Assembly: GCF_964019385.1 (NCBI RefSeq)
Contig: NC_088646.1
Coordinates: forward strand, 17,335,554 to 17,399,553
Origin: Sycon ciliatum
Taxonomy: Eukaryota > Porifera > Calcarea > Leucosolenida > Sycettidae
Direction: 5' to 3'
DNA length: 64,000 nt
The translations under genes and the position numbers were made by a program. Each line of letters begins with the position of its first letter. Positions within the stretch are counted from its first letter, which is position 1. This document shows, in pieces, positions 36,417-49,700 of this stretch. The notes beneath the pieces are model-generated. The model was not told the origin of the DNA. It was given only the letters and a program-made list of their open reading frames with translations, and did no database searches.

Positions 36417-37345
36417 CGTTTCGTTGCATACTCACGCGGTATGTCGTATTGTCTGAGTAACACTTCCTCCATTATCTTCGGCACAAAACACAAGCCGGGT
36501 TTGCAGGCAGAACATTCAAGTATTTTAATACAAATTATACAAAACATTTTTATTATAAGACTCAGATGGCATTTTTTATATCGTCTAATCAGGTGTACAT
36601 GTATCAGCAGAGAGCAGATGTTTCTACTTCATCATACAAGCACTATGCAGCTCATTAACCTTCAAAATGCGCTCCTTCCCGTGTGTATGCAATATGCTAT
36701 GGATATGCATAATTCAAAGAATGTGGTGCATAGTTCCATGAGCACAGCACACAGAGCGGCTGTTGCATGGTGCAGCTTTCGGAACGTTAGAATTGGCACT
36801 CGATACTGTGAAATAGAATCATAAGTATAACGAGGGGAAATGTTCCAATGAAAGAGCATGCAAAGCCGATCAGGACATCTCTGTTCTTCTCATATATTAC
36901 ATAGGCTCAGGTTTAGCGGAACCCTTATCACGTTATGTTAACATTATACCAGGTACCGGGCTAGGATTTGGAGAAATGTGTATTTTTGCGTAGTTTGAAT
37001 TGTTTCCACGAACACAACTCAGCTGACTTTAGTTTGTCGAGAAAAGCACCAAGATAAATGAAGAAGGCATTGCATAAGATTTCTAACGAAAGTTTAAAAA
37101 GGTATAATCTTACTGATGCACCATTTGCTTCACGTGTAAGAAGGTTTAAGGCACACTGCCTCTGTGTTGCTATATTATATCTATGTAAAATGGTTGTGAC
37201 GATTGGATTATAGGTAGCACTGGATGATTTGATGAATGATCGACGACAACAGTATTTTTAGTAGAGCTGTACAAGAGTATAAGTATTGTTTCCACACTGT
37301 TAGGACAATAATTCTGTCATTATTTTCCTCAAAATGATCCCCTGG
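36417..37345. other. Convergent intergenic region
   Basis: AT-rich spacer between the 3' ends of the C16orf89 gene (+) and the SH3 gene (-). No ORF with gene-like character was found. Poly(A) signals for both genes should lie here; I could not choose one reliably. Confidence 0.5.
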
Positions 37346-40300
37346 TCACTTACTTGGTGCTGGTTTGATGCAGGCTGATGGAATGTACCCGGTTGCTCCT
37401 TTCTGATTGACTACTTTCACCCAGTCTTTGTCCATCTCCTGTTTTGAAGGTTTCACGAACCTGACCCACTCGCTTCGCTCAACCGATACTTGTCCCGGGC
37501 GCTGGGCTTCAAAGCCCCACAGGACAACAACACCATTTGATGTGCTGTGCGTCTTGGGTGTAGGCAGAGTCTTACCTTTTTTGGATGTATTGTACAGTGG
37601 ATTCTGCTTCCAACGATTCTCTCGTTTCAGTGGATTCGGATTGCTTAAAGACCTGGCACGTTGGCCAGTCTTTCCCAGAGTTCCATCCAAGAGATCATTG
37701 GGAACATCCACAGCACTTTCACTGAATGTTTGAGATGCTAGTGAGATCACGCTGTCAGCGGATGTGGCTCTGCGGAAGCTAGCCGACCTGTGACCGGAGG
37801 ATAGCCCTGTGTCACTGTGACTCCCAGACAAGTATGGCCTGATCGGTTTGATGGACTTCTGTGTGCTTGCGTTTGTCCGACGTCGAGTTTCTGCGCGAAG
37901 AGCTAGTTGTAGCTCCGTGTCGCTGCCATGAGCTGCACGACGATTGTTATCTGAAGACAGATCCAAGACCAACAAAACAATCCGTTGCCCCTTTCTATTT
38001 CACAGTACGTGTGGTGCACTTGAACACAATAACGTAACTTGTCAATCACATTTCTGCTTGTAGGCCCAGCATGTGCCACCATCACTGTTATGTGTCTGCA
38101 ACACAGTTGAAACTCACCATGATTCATTACACACAGCTTGATGCAAGCCCAACAGAATCGTAACGGATCTCCCCAAGGTGTACTGGATGGCAATGTGCTG
38201 TCATTTACTAGCGTACGTAAAGAAATTTGCCCATGACCATGAACAAGGCCAGCCAAAGAAGCCCAGCCAAGCTCACAGCCAGCCAAGCTCACAGCACTGC
38301 ACCAGACTAATTATTACTGTACATGTGAGCACTATACGCACTCTGACATGGCCCAAGAATCAGCCTACATCTTAGAAATTCCAGGGTGTTGTTTCTGTCA
38401 TTGAAGTTTGAACTGATCACGTAGCATGAATATGATATGCCTACACGTTTCGTCCTATAGTTTTTCTTTCACGGCTGAGCGTAACGAAAGAGTGCAAAAA
38501 ACTTATTTTTCACTCACAAATATTTTCGTGCATTTGCTCTTGTTCTGCGCAACTCCGTTGAACCTGCCATCGTGGTCTTTGTTTTTCCTCGTGGTAGTTG
38601 AAGTTGCCCGCCCACCCACCCTGGTTTCATGGGAGTCGTCCGCTGTTCTTCTTGACAATCTATGCCTATGTGTGTGGCTTATGATTATGACATACACCGG
38701 TTATTACATACCATTTCTTGCAATCTCTATTCTTGGGTCTGACTGGCAGCGGGGCAGGAATTAATGAAATAGAAAGGTTTTTTGGCCGAAAGGCGTGTTT
38801 TTCCTCTAGCCCGGTTGAGCGGTCGCGGCTAGGAATGTAGGGAGTCATTGTTTTTCAGGCGCTCCCCTGCTGCCCAGTCACCCATGCTCACCACTGGCCA
38901 TGCTGTTTCACTTGATTTCACGGCCTTTTCTCCCGCTTGCTGGCGGTTCTTTGATGGATTTAGATGTTTTTCGGCTATTTATCTACTATGTGGCTGCGAG
39001 TGTGGTTTTTTGCTTCTACTCATTTCTGGAAAACCACGGTGGTGAGTGTGATTGCTCTGGTAGACCACTACCCCATGTACTGAACAGTCGCTTTGTGAGT
39101 GAAAAGCAATTTGTTTCCCTCTTTTACCCTGCACCGTATTTTCTGGTGTGTAGGCCGCACTTTAAACACTTGTATTTCACCCAAACAAATTCTGTGAGCG
39201 GTTTGTCACATTTCCCCCCTGGTACCCATGGTGTCACAGACGTTTTAAAGAACTTGGTATGCTTCCAGGAGGTTATTACTGGTTGTTCACGCGTGTTGTC
39301 TGAACTGCTCGCACTTCTGTGAAATGTTGAAATGCGTATTTATCACTTCCAGTTGGTACTGAGTCTCCGACTAACGTTGGGCAATATAAGTCATCTAGAG
39401 AGCGGATTCTTGGCTACCCGGCCTACCCGTTTGAACACTAGCTATTAGTACAATATTATAGCATTACATCACAGTTGAAAAACGAGACTTAGGTTTCACA
39501 AAATATTGCCTCAGTATCTGGGTTCAACGTAGCTTACCTTTAACCTTCGGGTTGGTCAAGCTGTCTTCCAGTACCACAAAGCTTCTGGGCACGTATCCCT
39601 TTCTTCCGTCCTTGCAACTCACCCATAACCAGTGCTGGTTATCAGAATTCAGCACATACGCCTTCTCACCACGCAGCATCGTCACCTCTGTCGGCTGGCT
39701 TTGAACAAAGTCGTACAGAGCTACACAGCGGCATAGGTTGTGAGGCTTCGACGTTGGTGGTGTTGGTGCCGCGCCCTGTGCCTGTGAATGCGATTGCTGC
39801 TTCATGAGAGACTGCTTGTTTGTTGCCAACTCACTGTCACTCATAGCCGCCCGGCTAGTCGCACGCGAGTAGGCACTGGGACGAGCGGAGTACGAGGATG
39901 TCGAGAAGACGTTAGAAGTGCTAGCCGTGGAGAAATTTCCCGGAGTTGACCTTCCTGGCGTTTTCCCTGGACTGTATCCCTGTCCAGAGTAGTTGTTGTT
40001 GAAGGATGGAAGCGAAGTACGGTGGGATTCCTTTCCACCCATTGTGGATTGGGAGGGTTGTGAAAATACATCATGTGACAATGAACTGCCCCGTGACCTG
40101 GAGGATGCCGATACGGGCATTGTGCTGGAAGGCTGTGGTTTTGCTGCTGTTGCTGCTGCTGCCGCCGCTGCTGCTGAGCACGATGCTATGGGAAACGAAT
40201 TTGCTGGTAGCGACATAGAGGCTGGAATATTCTCTTGTATTTGTTGCTGCTGATTAAGAGACATAGTGGACTTGCTTTGATTGGCAAAGCGCTGATCTCT

Positions 40301-40920
40301 TGTGCAGTATTGAATTGGTACATATCCCTCTGCACCACTGCGGGCCCGTACATAAAGCCAGTCATTATGACGGAACAGTGCCGTGATGTGCTGGCCTTGC
40401 TCAACGGGTAGCTCTCCCTTGCAGCACGGCGAAAAGTCATTGTTGACTATCATTGGGAGGAAACTTGGTTTGGAGGATGCTTTCGGACCACCGGCAACAT
40501 TGCTTCTTGATCCTGATGGAAATTCGTGCTGGTTTTGTAGTGGATGCAGTGGTGAAGGTCCCACTGAGTGGCTGCGTGATTGCTTCCGATGAGCTAGAGC
40601 GTAGTACTTGCCAGCGCCTTCGTCAGCTGAGACAGCACCGCTGCGCTGTCCCGCTGGCATGTGGTACTCATCCCATACGACCGGCTGACGGTACCTCTTT
40701 GAGCTGCGGCGCGACAGCAAAGAATCTGACATGTAGCCGCCTCCATCATTTCCATGTAGCGACAAGGAGCTTTGGCGTCGAAATGACCGGCGGATTCTAG
40801 ATGGTCTCTCCTCGTAGCTGATTCTCTGCTTGGGTAGAGGCTCGATGGAGAAACTCTGATACAATCCTATATCCGCATGGCGTGCAGTAGTGGAGGAAGT
40901 CTTACTTCCACGCTTCCCAC
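37346..40920 (-). CDS. Three-SH3-domain adaptor protein (5' exon missing)
   Basis: Scaffold protein expected to bind proline-rich partners. Two coding exons are visible: 40920-39538 and 37950-37346. The intron between them is GT-AG, phase 1 on both sides, and they encode about 661 residues. SH3-1 (about 157-208 of the visible part) includes RHNDWLYVRARSGAEGYVP; SH3-2 (about 399-452) includes CVALYDFVQSQPTEVTML and HWLWVSCKDGRKGYVPRSF; SH3-3 lies at the C-terminus (WVKVVNQKGATGYIPSAC). The linkers are Ser-, Pro- and Ala-rich and probably disordered. The first visible exon starts in phase 1 after a TTTGTGTTGTGCAG acceptor, so the true start is in an exon above 40920 that I could not identify. 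Three-SH3 order recalls insect Dlish/Vamana, but I cannot show orthology. Intron 37951-39537 has no second gene I can support. Confidence 0.78.
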
Positions 40921-40944
40921 CTGCACAACACAAACATGAAGCAG

Positions 40945-41062
40945 TAATTGAAAATGGAAAAGTCAGAACAAAAGTCGACTGTCAATACCAGGACTTGAAC
41001 GGACCTTTGCTATAACTCACAAGAAGCCAAGGGATGCTCCATTACTAAGCTATGGAGTAGTC
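40945..41062 (-). mobile_element. tRNA-derived SINE, copy on minus strand
   Basis: Read on the minus strand, an A-box-like TAGCTTAGTAATGGAGCA is followed by a B box GTTCAAGTCC, then CTGGTATTGACAGTCGACTT. The copy at 54511 has the same order: A box, GGTTCAAGTCCTGG, GACAGTCAACTTTTTTC. The shared tail after the tRNA-like head marks a SINE family rather than two tRNA genes. Confidence 0.55.
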
Positions 41063-41210
41063 AATAATACAATTTTTCGTGATATGTTCAACATCAGCCC
41101 GCAGATAACACTGACGAGTATGGCAACCCCGCTTTCGCTTATGCCATTCAGGATTGTTAGAGTAATACAATACAATGAAATGACAGAAATGACGTTGACA
41201 AAAGCCGTTA

Positions 41211-41430
41211 AAAAAGGAGGACAAAAAGTTACGAGTTATGACTAACTGTCGACCAACGTAACCAGATCTTATATAGTCAGCGAGTGCGACAAAATGGCAC
41301 AAAACTGACAAGGAGTACTGAGACATTCGGCGACCTGAAACCTAGCTCCAACATTTTGTCTCACTCGCTGACTGTATAAGATCTGGTTACGTTGGTGGAC
41401 AGCTCGTAACATTTTGTCCTTCTCCTTTTT
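41211..41430. mobile_element. Hairpin (foldback) MITE, family B
   Basis: Arms of about 90 bp, such as AACGTAACCAGATCTTATAT on the left and ATAAGATCTGGTTACGTTGG on the right, are inverted around about 41315. Ends carry AGGACAAAAAGTTACGAG and its complement. A half copy lies at 57975-58073. Confidence 0.75.
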
Positions 41431-41589
41431 CAACATAATTTATTTGGCTCACCATCCGAGTTCAACAAAAGCCGCTATCAACAATACCAATCGGCCTAAT
41501 GGAAAACTTAATCGAAAGTATAAAATAGAATATACATACATACATACAACATGTCTGGCGGGATCATGTGAATCACGACAATCAGTCCT

Positions 41590-42185
41590 GTTAGGTGGGG
41601 CGGGCTCCACGCCATGCCTGACGGTCCGCTGCCATTGTGCGGACTGCGTCAGCATCTAGCGGCTGGTAGAGGGAAAGTCCATGCCATGATGACAATTCCG
41701 TCTGCAAGACCGTTACCAAAGTTGTCCGAGGTTGACCCCTGAAACGTTCCGTGCCCTCGTCGTTGGCCAAGCGAAGATACATATCCACTGTCAGCTGTGG
41801 AGGAGCAGTTGGGGCCAAACGAAAGATCTGGCCAGCGAGACTGTAGCGCTGCCTTGTGATCATCTCGCTGATGGGGCCAGCTCCGCAGCGCTTGTACAGA
41901 GTGTCATTGTTGATTCTTTTCGGATATCGCATGTCGATGATGCTCTTTAGCTGGGTCCTGTGGAACGAATCCATTTGCGCGAGCTCCGGCATCGGTAGCC
42001 CCCAAGTGCCGCAGGTGTAGGTAAGAACAGGGATGACGTAGCAGTTATAGAGCCTTAGAGTAAGACCATGAAGAGCTTCACTGATCTGGAGTCTCCGGGT
42101 CCAGATCTTGAGGAGTGTGTTGGCGGCGGCGGCCAGTTGGCGCGTCCGAGCAGCATCTTCGGCGTAACACAGCAGAGCGCTAAAT
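41590..42185 (-). mobile_element. Non-LTR retrotransposon ORF2, 3' fragment
   Basis: On the minus strand a continuous frame encodes the region after reverse transcriptase in LINE-like elements, with words such as YNCYVIPVLTYTCGTWGL, DSFHRTQLKSIIDMRYPKR, SLAGQIFRLAP and ADRQAWRGARPT. It is truncated at the 5' side near 42185, so the reverse transcriptase motifs are absent. It ends at a stop near 41591. Clade not assigned. Confidence 0.75.
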
Positions 42186-42189
42186 CATT

Positions 42190-43143
42190 TATTTCATCTT
42201 AGTTGGTTGTAAAACCATGTTTGTGGTTTGCTAACAAGCCTACAATAGTTTCAAATACAACAAGCGGCATTGCATGGTGTCAGTGACAAGCGTCACGCGG
42301 TATCGACATAATATTATTATGTGTATTCCCGTTTGAAACCCTGTATTGAAATACACACATTCCGATTTCTTTGTGTGATGTTGTCATACATGCAGCGTAG
42401 CAGTCTACTGTTAATTGCCCAGAGCTGGGACATGAAAAACACATAATGCAACATCAGCTGGTTGGTCTAGTTCCTCCATCCTATCCACATCCGCATCGGG
42501 ATCAAGAAGTATCACAATTTCGGTAAAAAAAAGCAGCACCAGACATCAACACTGTACATTGTACAATGCAGTATAGTATGCATACCAGAAGACAAATGTG
42601 ATCGACAAGGACGGAAAGTGGTTGTCTACAGACTTTGCAGATGCGATGAGTTTCCATAGAGGAGCAATAGAGATTGTGCGAATGATTTCACTGGGCGAGT
42701 CAGCGGAACCGCTTATGGGCGCTAAGTATACAGCGGAACCGCTCATGAGCGCTATGTATGTATGCAGCATCAGTCGCTAGTGCAAGTGCAGCGCTGTTCT
42801 GCAACTTCGCAAAAGCATCTCAACTGATGGTGTAACTGCATCGCCTCTATACTATAGCAGTGTATGGTGAAGACTGAAGACTGGATCTTGTGTCAGTGAA
42901 TGTACAATCAGCCTCCTGAATAACCACCCTCAATTGTGCATTACTCATTAGATAAGTGTCGCTATTCGCGAGTTCTTGTTATTTGTGAGGTTGAACGTAT
43001 GCAGTCTAATGGTCACCAGGTCTGAAGACTATGCGCTATCCACCTACGAGTCGTAGTTGGTGCTACACCCGGGGTTGTTTTTCACGAGGTTGACTGGTAC
43101 CCTTCGCCTGGGACACTGCAAATGTGTGCACGCACACCATGGT
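42190..43143. other. Intergenic repeats left of the BEL element
   Basis: No gene. It contains a direct repeat of CAGCGGAACCGCT (42705 and 42732; its reverse complement recurs near 54957), TATTCGCGAG/TTTGTGAGGTTGA words related to those near 7100, and at 43100-43130 the left arm of a hairpin whose right arm lies beyond the BEL element at 50345-50375. Confidence 0.5.
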
Positions 43144-43148
43144 GTATG

Positions 43149-43618
43149 TGGCTACTCATGCTGCCCTCTGTTGCCCCGGCATGCGTTCAACCAGATACAA
43201 CAGCAACTCGTAACAGTATGAGACCAAGAACTTTCTCCTCTGAGATAAAACTGCAAGAACCAAAACTGTAAACTGCTTCCTACAGTTCAAAACTGACAAC
43301 TAAAAAACTTCAAAGGCATGGAAGTATACATTCTAGAATGACGAAAGCGAGAGCGCAACCGCAGCCTGCGAGTATCCACAGGACTGTGCACAAATGCAAA
43401 GACGAGTGAATATATTACGACTAGATAGCATGGAGACAGCACATGCATCAAACGATACGCTACTTGAATCTCAGACAATGCAAAGGTTGAGACTGGCCTG
43501 CGGTAACAATAGTCAATACATCAGGCGCCAGCAGCATGCACTAGAATAAAAGAAATGAAACCTGAGTACAATGAAAGGTCATGCAAGATTCACCACAAGC
43601 TGGGAATATTCCAGAACA
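43149..43618 (-). repeat. BEL 3' LTR
   Basis: 470-bp LTR ending at the TGT next to the AAGGGGGATA purine tract. It is preceded by TSD GTATG at 43144-43148. Confidence 0.92.
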
Positions 43619-43780
43619 TATCCCCCTTCACTCACGAGCACAGGGTCAGCAAACAAACTGTGACGAGTGAGTACTACTATGGTACTGTATGATGAAAGAA
43701 AAACTTCATAGGTTGAGAGAGAGAGAGAGAGAGTACTGTCACAGGGCTGCCTGTAGCACTTCAGATACACAAGGCACAAA

Positions 43781-46700
43781 CTACTCGGTGTCCAGAATAG
43801 GTACTAGATGGTGGATAGACCGTCGGTAGATCTTGTCGCCGATCTTAATATCCACTACTCGGACGAGCTTGTCTGCACCAGGATGCACTGCTGTGACTCT
43901 ACCCATGGGCCATGTTCCACGGGGAGTGTTTGATGTAAGACACAGCATGATGTCACCTACGGCTACATTGCGACCTTGACGTTGCCACTTACGACGGACA
44001 TTCAACAAGGGAACATACTCATCTCGCCACCTGTTCCACACGTCTGCTACAAGCCGTTGAACATACAACCAACGTTTGCGTGGGTCACTGCTGGGGTGCT
44101 CGTCTGCTTTCACTTCCAGAGCCATTGGTGGGTCGAGTCGTCCGACGAGGAAATGTGCTGGTGTTAGAGGCTGCAAATCAGCTGCATCGGCACTTACAAC
44201 TGTCAGCGGGCGCGAGTTCATCATGCCCTCAACCTGGCACATGGCAGTCACTAACTCTTCATCTGTGACGTCCGCTTTCCCAAGTACTGCTGTGAGTCCG
44301 CGCTTAGCCATCTTGATGAGGGATTCGAATACGCCACCGAAATGTGGTGCTCTAGGTGGGTTGAAGCGCCATCGCACGCCATCACTGACCAGTCGCTTCT
44401 CGATCTTCTCCTTGTCCATGGCCCGGACGGCCTCACGGAGTTCTTGCTCCGCGGCAGTGAAGTTGGTCCCGTTGTCGCTGACCATTTCAAGCGGGACACC
44501 ACGGCGCTTTGTGAATCTCTCAAATGCTAACAGGAATGACTCAGTGGAGAGGCCATAGGATACCTCTAGGTGACAGGCACGAGTCTCAAGGCAAGTGAAC
44601 AGGCACAGGTACCGCTTAGCCTGCGTCTTACCTCGGCCCTGCTTGGTCAGGAAGGGACCCGCGTAATCAACTCCTGTACGGCTGAACGGTTTCAACGAGC
44701 CTGCAACTCGGAAGTCTGGAATCTGGCCCATCATCTGGGATGCTGGCTCCGCACGGTTCTTACGGCAAGTGACGCAGTTGCTTCGAACGGCCTTGACTGT
44801 TGATGTTCCGTGAACAATCCAGTAGCGTTGTCGCAGATTGGCCAGAAGATGCTGTGGCCCAACTGCATGGAAGCACCGATGATCTTCCTGTTCGATTATC
44901 AGCTGGGTTACTCGGTGCTTTGCTGGTAGGATGACTGGGTGGCGTACGCCACTTGGCATGTTCTTTGTAGCTTGCAATCGACCTCCTACCGTCATCAGGG
45001 GTGACTCTGTTGCACTATCGAACTGGGGACAGAGAGGTGCCAGAGGGTCCGATTTCAACATCGGTTGCCTAGACTGTAGACGATGGTATGCTGTACCATG
45101 GCAATCCTTCTGGGCAGTTGCAATCCAGTGCCGCTCTGCTACTGATACTTCGTCAGTGCTGAGAACTGGAACACTGATGGAGCGGGTGCCGCCAAGCTGT
45201 ACTGGCACTCTCACTGGCGTGCTGGACTGGCTGTCCGATGCGGCATCCCCCTTCGTGGACTTGCTGTCACTGACTGCCTGCCGACAGTTTGCCACAAATC
45301 GCTTGCACCATGCTGTCACGCGTACCAGTCGCGACCATGTGCTAAAGCGACCCAGGATCTCGGAGGGTGGAGGGACGACTGCAACTAGCGCCGTCTTGAG
45401 CTGACCAGGCAGCGAGGATGTGCTGACTTCCTTCATCTGAGGCCACTCATCTGGCTGCTGGCGAAGAAACTGTGGACCGGACCACCACACTGCGTCACGG
45501 CACAGTAATGCAGCAGACAAACCACGAGTACCTTTGTCTGCAGGGTTGTTCTTTCCGGGAACATGTCGCCACTGGTGTGCTCTCGTTGAGGTCTGGAGCT
45601 CAGAGATTCGGTTGCCAATGTCCACTTTGTAGCGCCGGCTGTGGCTTTGGACCCAGCCCAAGACGTTCATCGAGTCCGTCCAAAATGTGTGAGCTGACAC
45701 TGGGATACCGATGGATTCAGCGACGAGATGACTAACGCGAACGCCAAGCACAGCTGCTCTCAGTTCAAGCTGCGGGATCGTCTGTCGCCTCACTGGTGCC
45801 GGCTTCGCTTTCGACATCGCTAGCGTTATTCGGGTGGTACCGTCTGGGTAGCTGGCTCTGACATACACAGCGGCTGCTATCGCCCGATCTGAGGCGTCGG
45901 AGAAGCAGTGCACGGAAAGACTGGCGTCTTCGGATGGTTGTTGTGGATCCTTGAAACAGCGGCTGATCTCCAGGTTACTCAGGTCTGGGAGGCCTTGGAA
46001 CCAACCCTGCCACTTGACGACTTGTTCCTTTGGCAGCAGGTCGTCCCATCCCTGTCCCAGCAACCAGGCATCCTGCAGGAGTACCTTAGCCGTGATGACG
46101 TATGGCGAGATCAGGCCACGCGGATCGAATATGGAGGCCAGGCCGCGCAACACAGAGCGTCGGGTGAATGTCGTGATGTCCTTCATTTGATGCTGGAAGG
46201 TGAAGGCATCCTTCTCGGCGTTCCAACTGACGCCGAGAGTCTTGACAGTTGGGAGGCTGGTGTCACTGTCCACATCTCGGACGACATCAGGTGACCTATC
46301 TTCCTCTGGTATGGTGTTCATCACTTCAGCTTTGTTCGACAGCCATTTTCGCATGTGAAAACCGCCCTTGGCAAGTAGCTGCTGCGTTTGCTCTCTGGCC
46401 TGGATGGCACGCTGTGTGGATGGTAGTGATGACAGCATGTCGTCAACGTAGAGGTCTTTGCTTAGGCACTGCACGACGTCAGAGTCGTACTCATCACCGT
46501 GGTGCTTGATGACCTCTTTCACCGCTCGTCCTGCCAGATACGGTGACGCCTTAGCGCCGAAGAGCACACGGGTGAACTGATACACCTGCACTTGGCCATT
46601 GTCATCATACCACAGAAAGCGATGATAGCGCTGGTCACGTTCCGCCAGTTTGACTTGGAGGAACATCTCCGACACATCACCAACAAGCGCAACTGGTTCC

Positions 46701-49700
46701 AGTGAGAATCGGATCAACACACTGGTCATGTCGTTTTGAAGTGCAGGACCTGTAAACATCTCATCGTTGATGGAGTGTCCATCCCAGCGGGCTGCACCGT
46801 CAAATACTATTCTCACTTTTGACGAGGATTTATCTGAGCGTACTACCGGGAAATGGGGTAGGTACCACTGGTCGTTGCCGTCTTTGGCTATCTCATCCGG
46901 GTCCACGCGTCTCGCGTAACCCTTGGCAATGTGTTTCTGCATAACGTCAGAGTACTGCTGCTTCACGGCTGGCCGTGACTGTAGCGAGCGTTGTAGACTG
47001 CGGAGCCGCTGCTCAGCCTGAGCTCTGTTGGACCTGACACGTGGCTTACCGCTGTCATTGACCCATGGGATTCGGACAGTTACCCGGTTGCCGTTGCAGC
47101 TGATTGATTGGCTCGTGAGCTCCTCGGCTCTTCTGTCATCGGGTGAAGGCGTCTCCTCTAGTGGGTTATCTGTGCCCGCCGACTCATCTCGCCAGAACTT
47201 CTCTACTAGCTCGGTCAGCCCATCAGTTAGCACTGTGTTAGTAGCTGGTGTAGTAGCTGTGATTGCACGAGTGGTGTCGACTCCTGTACCAATGCACACC
47301 CACCCGAGAGGAGTTCGTCGAGCAATGGGCGCTCTTGCTGTTTCTGCTCGCCGTTCTTCTAGAGTAGCATGAAGCTCGATGGCATTCAGGCCGATAAGCG
47401 CGTCGATCTGACTGCCCTTGATGGATGGGAAGTCAATATCACTGAGATGCGGCCAGCTGCTCTTGTGCTGATTCCAGTTCACTGCCGGTAATGGCACGGT
47501 GACGGTGGGCAGAACCCAAGCTTCAAGCTTGTTCATGGTCTTGTCGCCCAGAGCCGCCACTTGGATCTGTACATGCTCACGTCTTGCTGCGGTCTGCTTG
47601 CCGCCTACTCCGGAAGTGACGAGCTGCCGCTTGGGTCCACGCACATTGAGGGCTGTTGCCACGGACTGCTGGACATAACTCGTGGACGATGCTGGGTCCA
47701 GGAGTGCATTACCTTGGAGGCTCACACCATTGTGTCGGAATACAACAGGCACAACCATGAATGACTCGCCACTGTCAATCTCTGGCTGATGACTTGCGCA
47801 ATGTGTTGTAGCAATCTTGGCAGGACCGCCACTGCTGGCCGAAGCTGCGTTGGCCTTGATTGCGGCATTTGATGGGTCTGCAGCGGAATCCGAGCGTCGG
47901 ATGTTGTAGTGTAGCATGTCATGATGCGTGCGGCTGCACTTTGAACAGGGTTGCCTGGTACAAGTCTTTGCGCGATGATTGAGACCGAAGCATAGGGCGC
48001 AGACATCTGGCTTGGACTTGATGACTTTCCATCGGTCCCTGACCTCCATCTTAATGAAATCGGGGCAGCGGTGGAGCTGATGCGCCTTGCCACACGAGGG
48101 GCAGCTTCTGTCGGCACCTGCATCCTTGCTAGTTGCCACAAATGTTCGTTCAGACTTTGTAGCACTCTGCTTCGACCATGATCTTGCTGGTGCTGGTGCT
48201 GAGGCAGTGACTTCTGTCGACCGGAGTCGTTCATCGGCACGGCGTAGTGTGTTGACGCGTCTGAGGAGCCACTGTGTTAGCTGGTAAATATCACAGTCAG
48301 CATCGTCATACTTCTCCATGTACCTAAGCAACAGCGATTTCGGCAACTTCTGCGTAACCGATAGGTACAACTCACGGCCCGGTGTTACTGCACACATCTC
48401 CATATTCATGAGCATCGTCCGGAGTCTGAGGACAAACTTGGTAAAGTTGTCGTCTGACTCTTTTAGCTTCGGCCACTGCAAAATCTCCTTCTCTTGGCGC
48501 TCAACAGTGCGATTGTCGCCGCCATACCATGCATCTAGCTCCCTAAGGATGGTGTGGTAGGCTCCTGGACCGTCAAGCACGCCATCAACAAGGTCGCTGG
48601 CCGTGCCATGCATGAGACACTCACGCAGTTGTGCAAGTTTGTACGCTTCAGTCGTTAGTGGATCTTCGTCAACAACGCGGCGAAAGTTCTGCTTCCACCG
48701 GTCGTAGTCACTAGTCTTGCCAGAGAACTTTGGTAGCTCCAGTGGCTTCACGTGAAAGCTGAAACTAGCAGGGTGTAGTGTCTGCAGTTGAGGTGGATAG
48801 GGCATGAAGGACTCTGCTTGCGGGTTTAGCACCTGCTTGGAGTGTTCTTGCACTGCCACTGGTGTTGGTGGCTGCTGTTTGGCCACTGCTGTATGCTTCT
48901 GTGGTGTATGCCATGGTGGTGTTGCATTCAGCATTGATACTGCCTTCTTGTTACTGCCAGGCAGTCTTGATTGTACTGCTGCACTGCTTATTGCTGGCTG
49001 TACAGGCACTGCATTACTAGCTGCCTGTATGGACACTGTAGTACGTCCTACAGGCGCACCACTGGCCATTGACTTCTTGGCTGGCACTACTGACAGCACT
49101 GTACTGGTCACAGACTTTTGAGCGGGCGCGCGCATGAATGCTTGCGCCACTGGCCCCAGGGCAGGCCCGCCAAACGCATTGACACTACATGTACTTGACT
49201 GAGCTGGGCTGTCTTCCGCCACACCTAATACAGCCTCAGGTTGTGTGGGCGCATTAACAGTACGAAACGTACCTTGCAAACTCCTTGGCTTGCCGTGGTC
49301 GCGTTGTCCGTTCACTCCACCGACATCACTCATCGTTCTGAAGTGCTCACGCGGTGGTAATACGAATTTTCGACCAGGTCCGGCCAACTTGTCGTGCTCA
49401 GCAAGACTCTTGGCAGTCAATATTGCCCTGCCACTGGATGCAGCGTTTCCAGTCTCTGATTTGCGAGACGACACTTTGCTCCCTGACCCGGATCGTAGTG
49501 CAGCTGCAGATTCAGCCTCGGCTCTTCGAACCTCCAGTTCCCTCTGCACCAAACTTGTCTCACGAGCCAACTTGCGTGTCTCGGCTTCCTCCTCCAGCTC
49601 AGCGATTTGCCTTGCAGCCTCAAGTTCTACACGAAGCATCTCTGCACGAAGTGACGCCTGCGACGCAGCAGTTCCTGAAACTTTCGAGGGCGCATGTCCT

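Noticed and set aside
38426-39322. Hydrophobic plus-strand ORFs inside the SH3 gene intron
   Set aside because: T-rich composition explains the hydrophobicity; there are no start context, splice or family features. A CCGTATTTTCTGG word near 39136 hints at transposon remnants.
40921-40933. Met-Cys-Cys start on the SH3 gene, suggesting palmitoylation
   Set aside because: The frame opens at a TTG, and these bases belong to a TTTGTGTTGTGCAG splice acceptor; the Cys codons are intronic.
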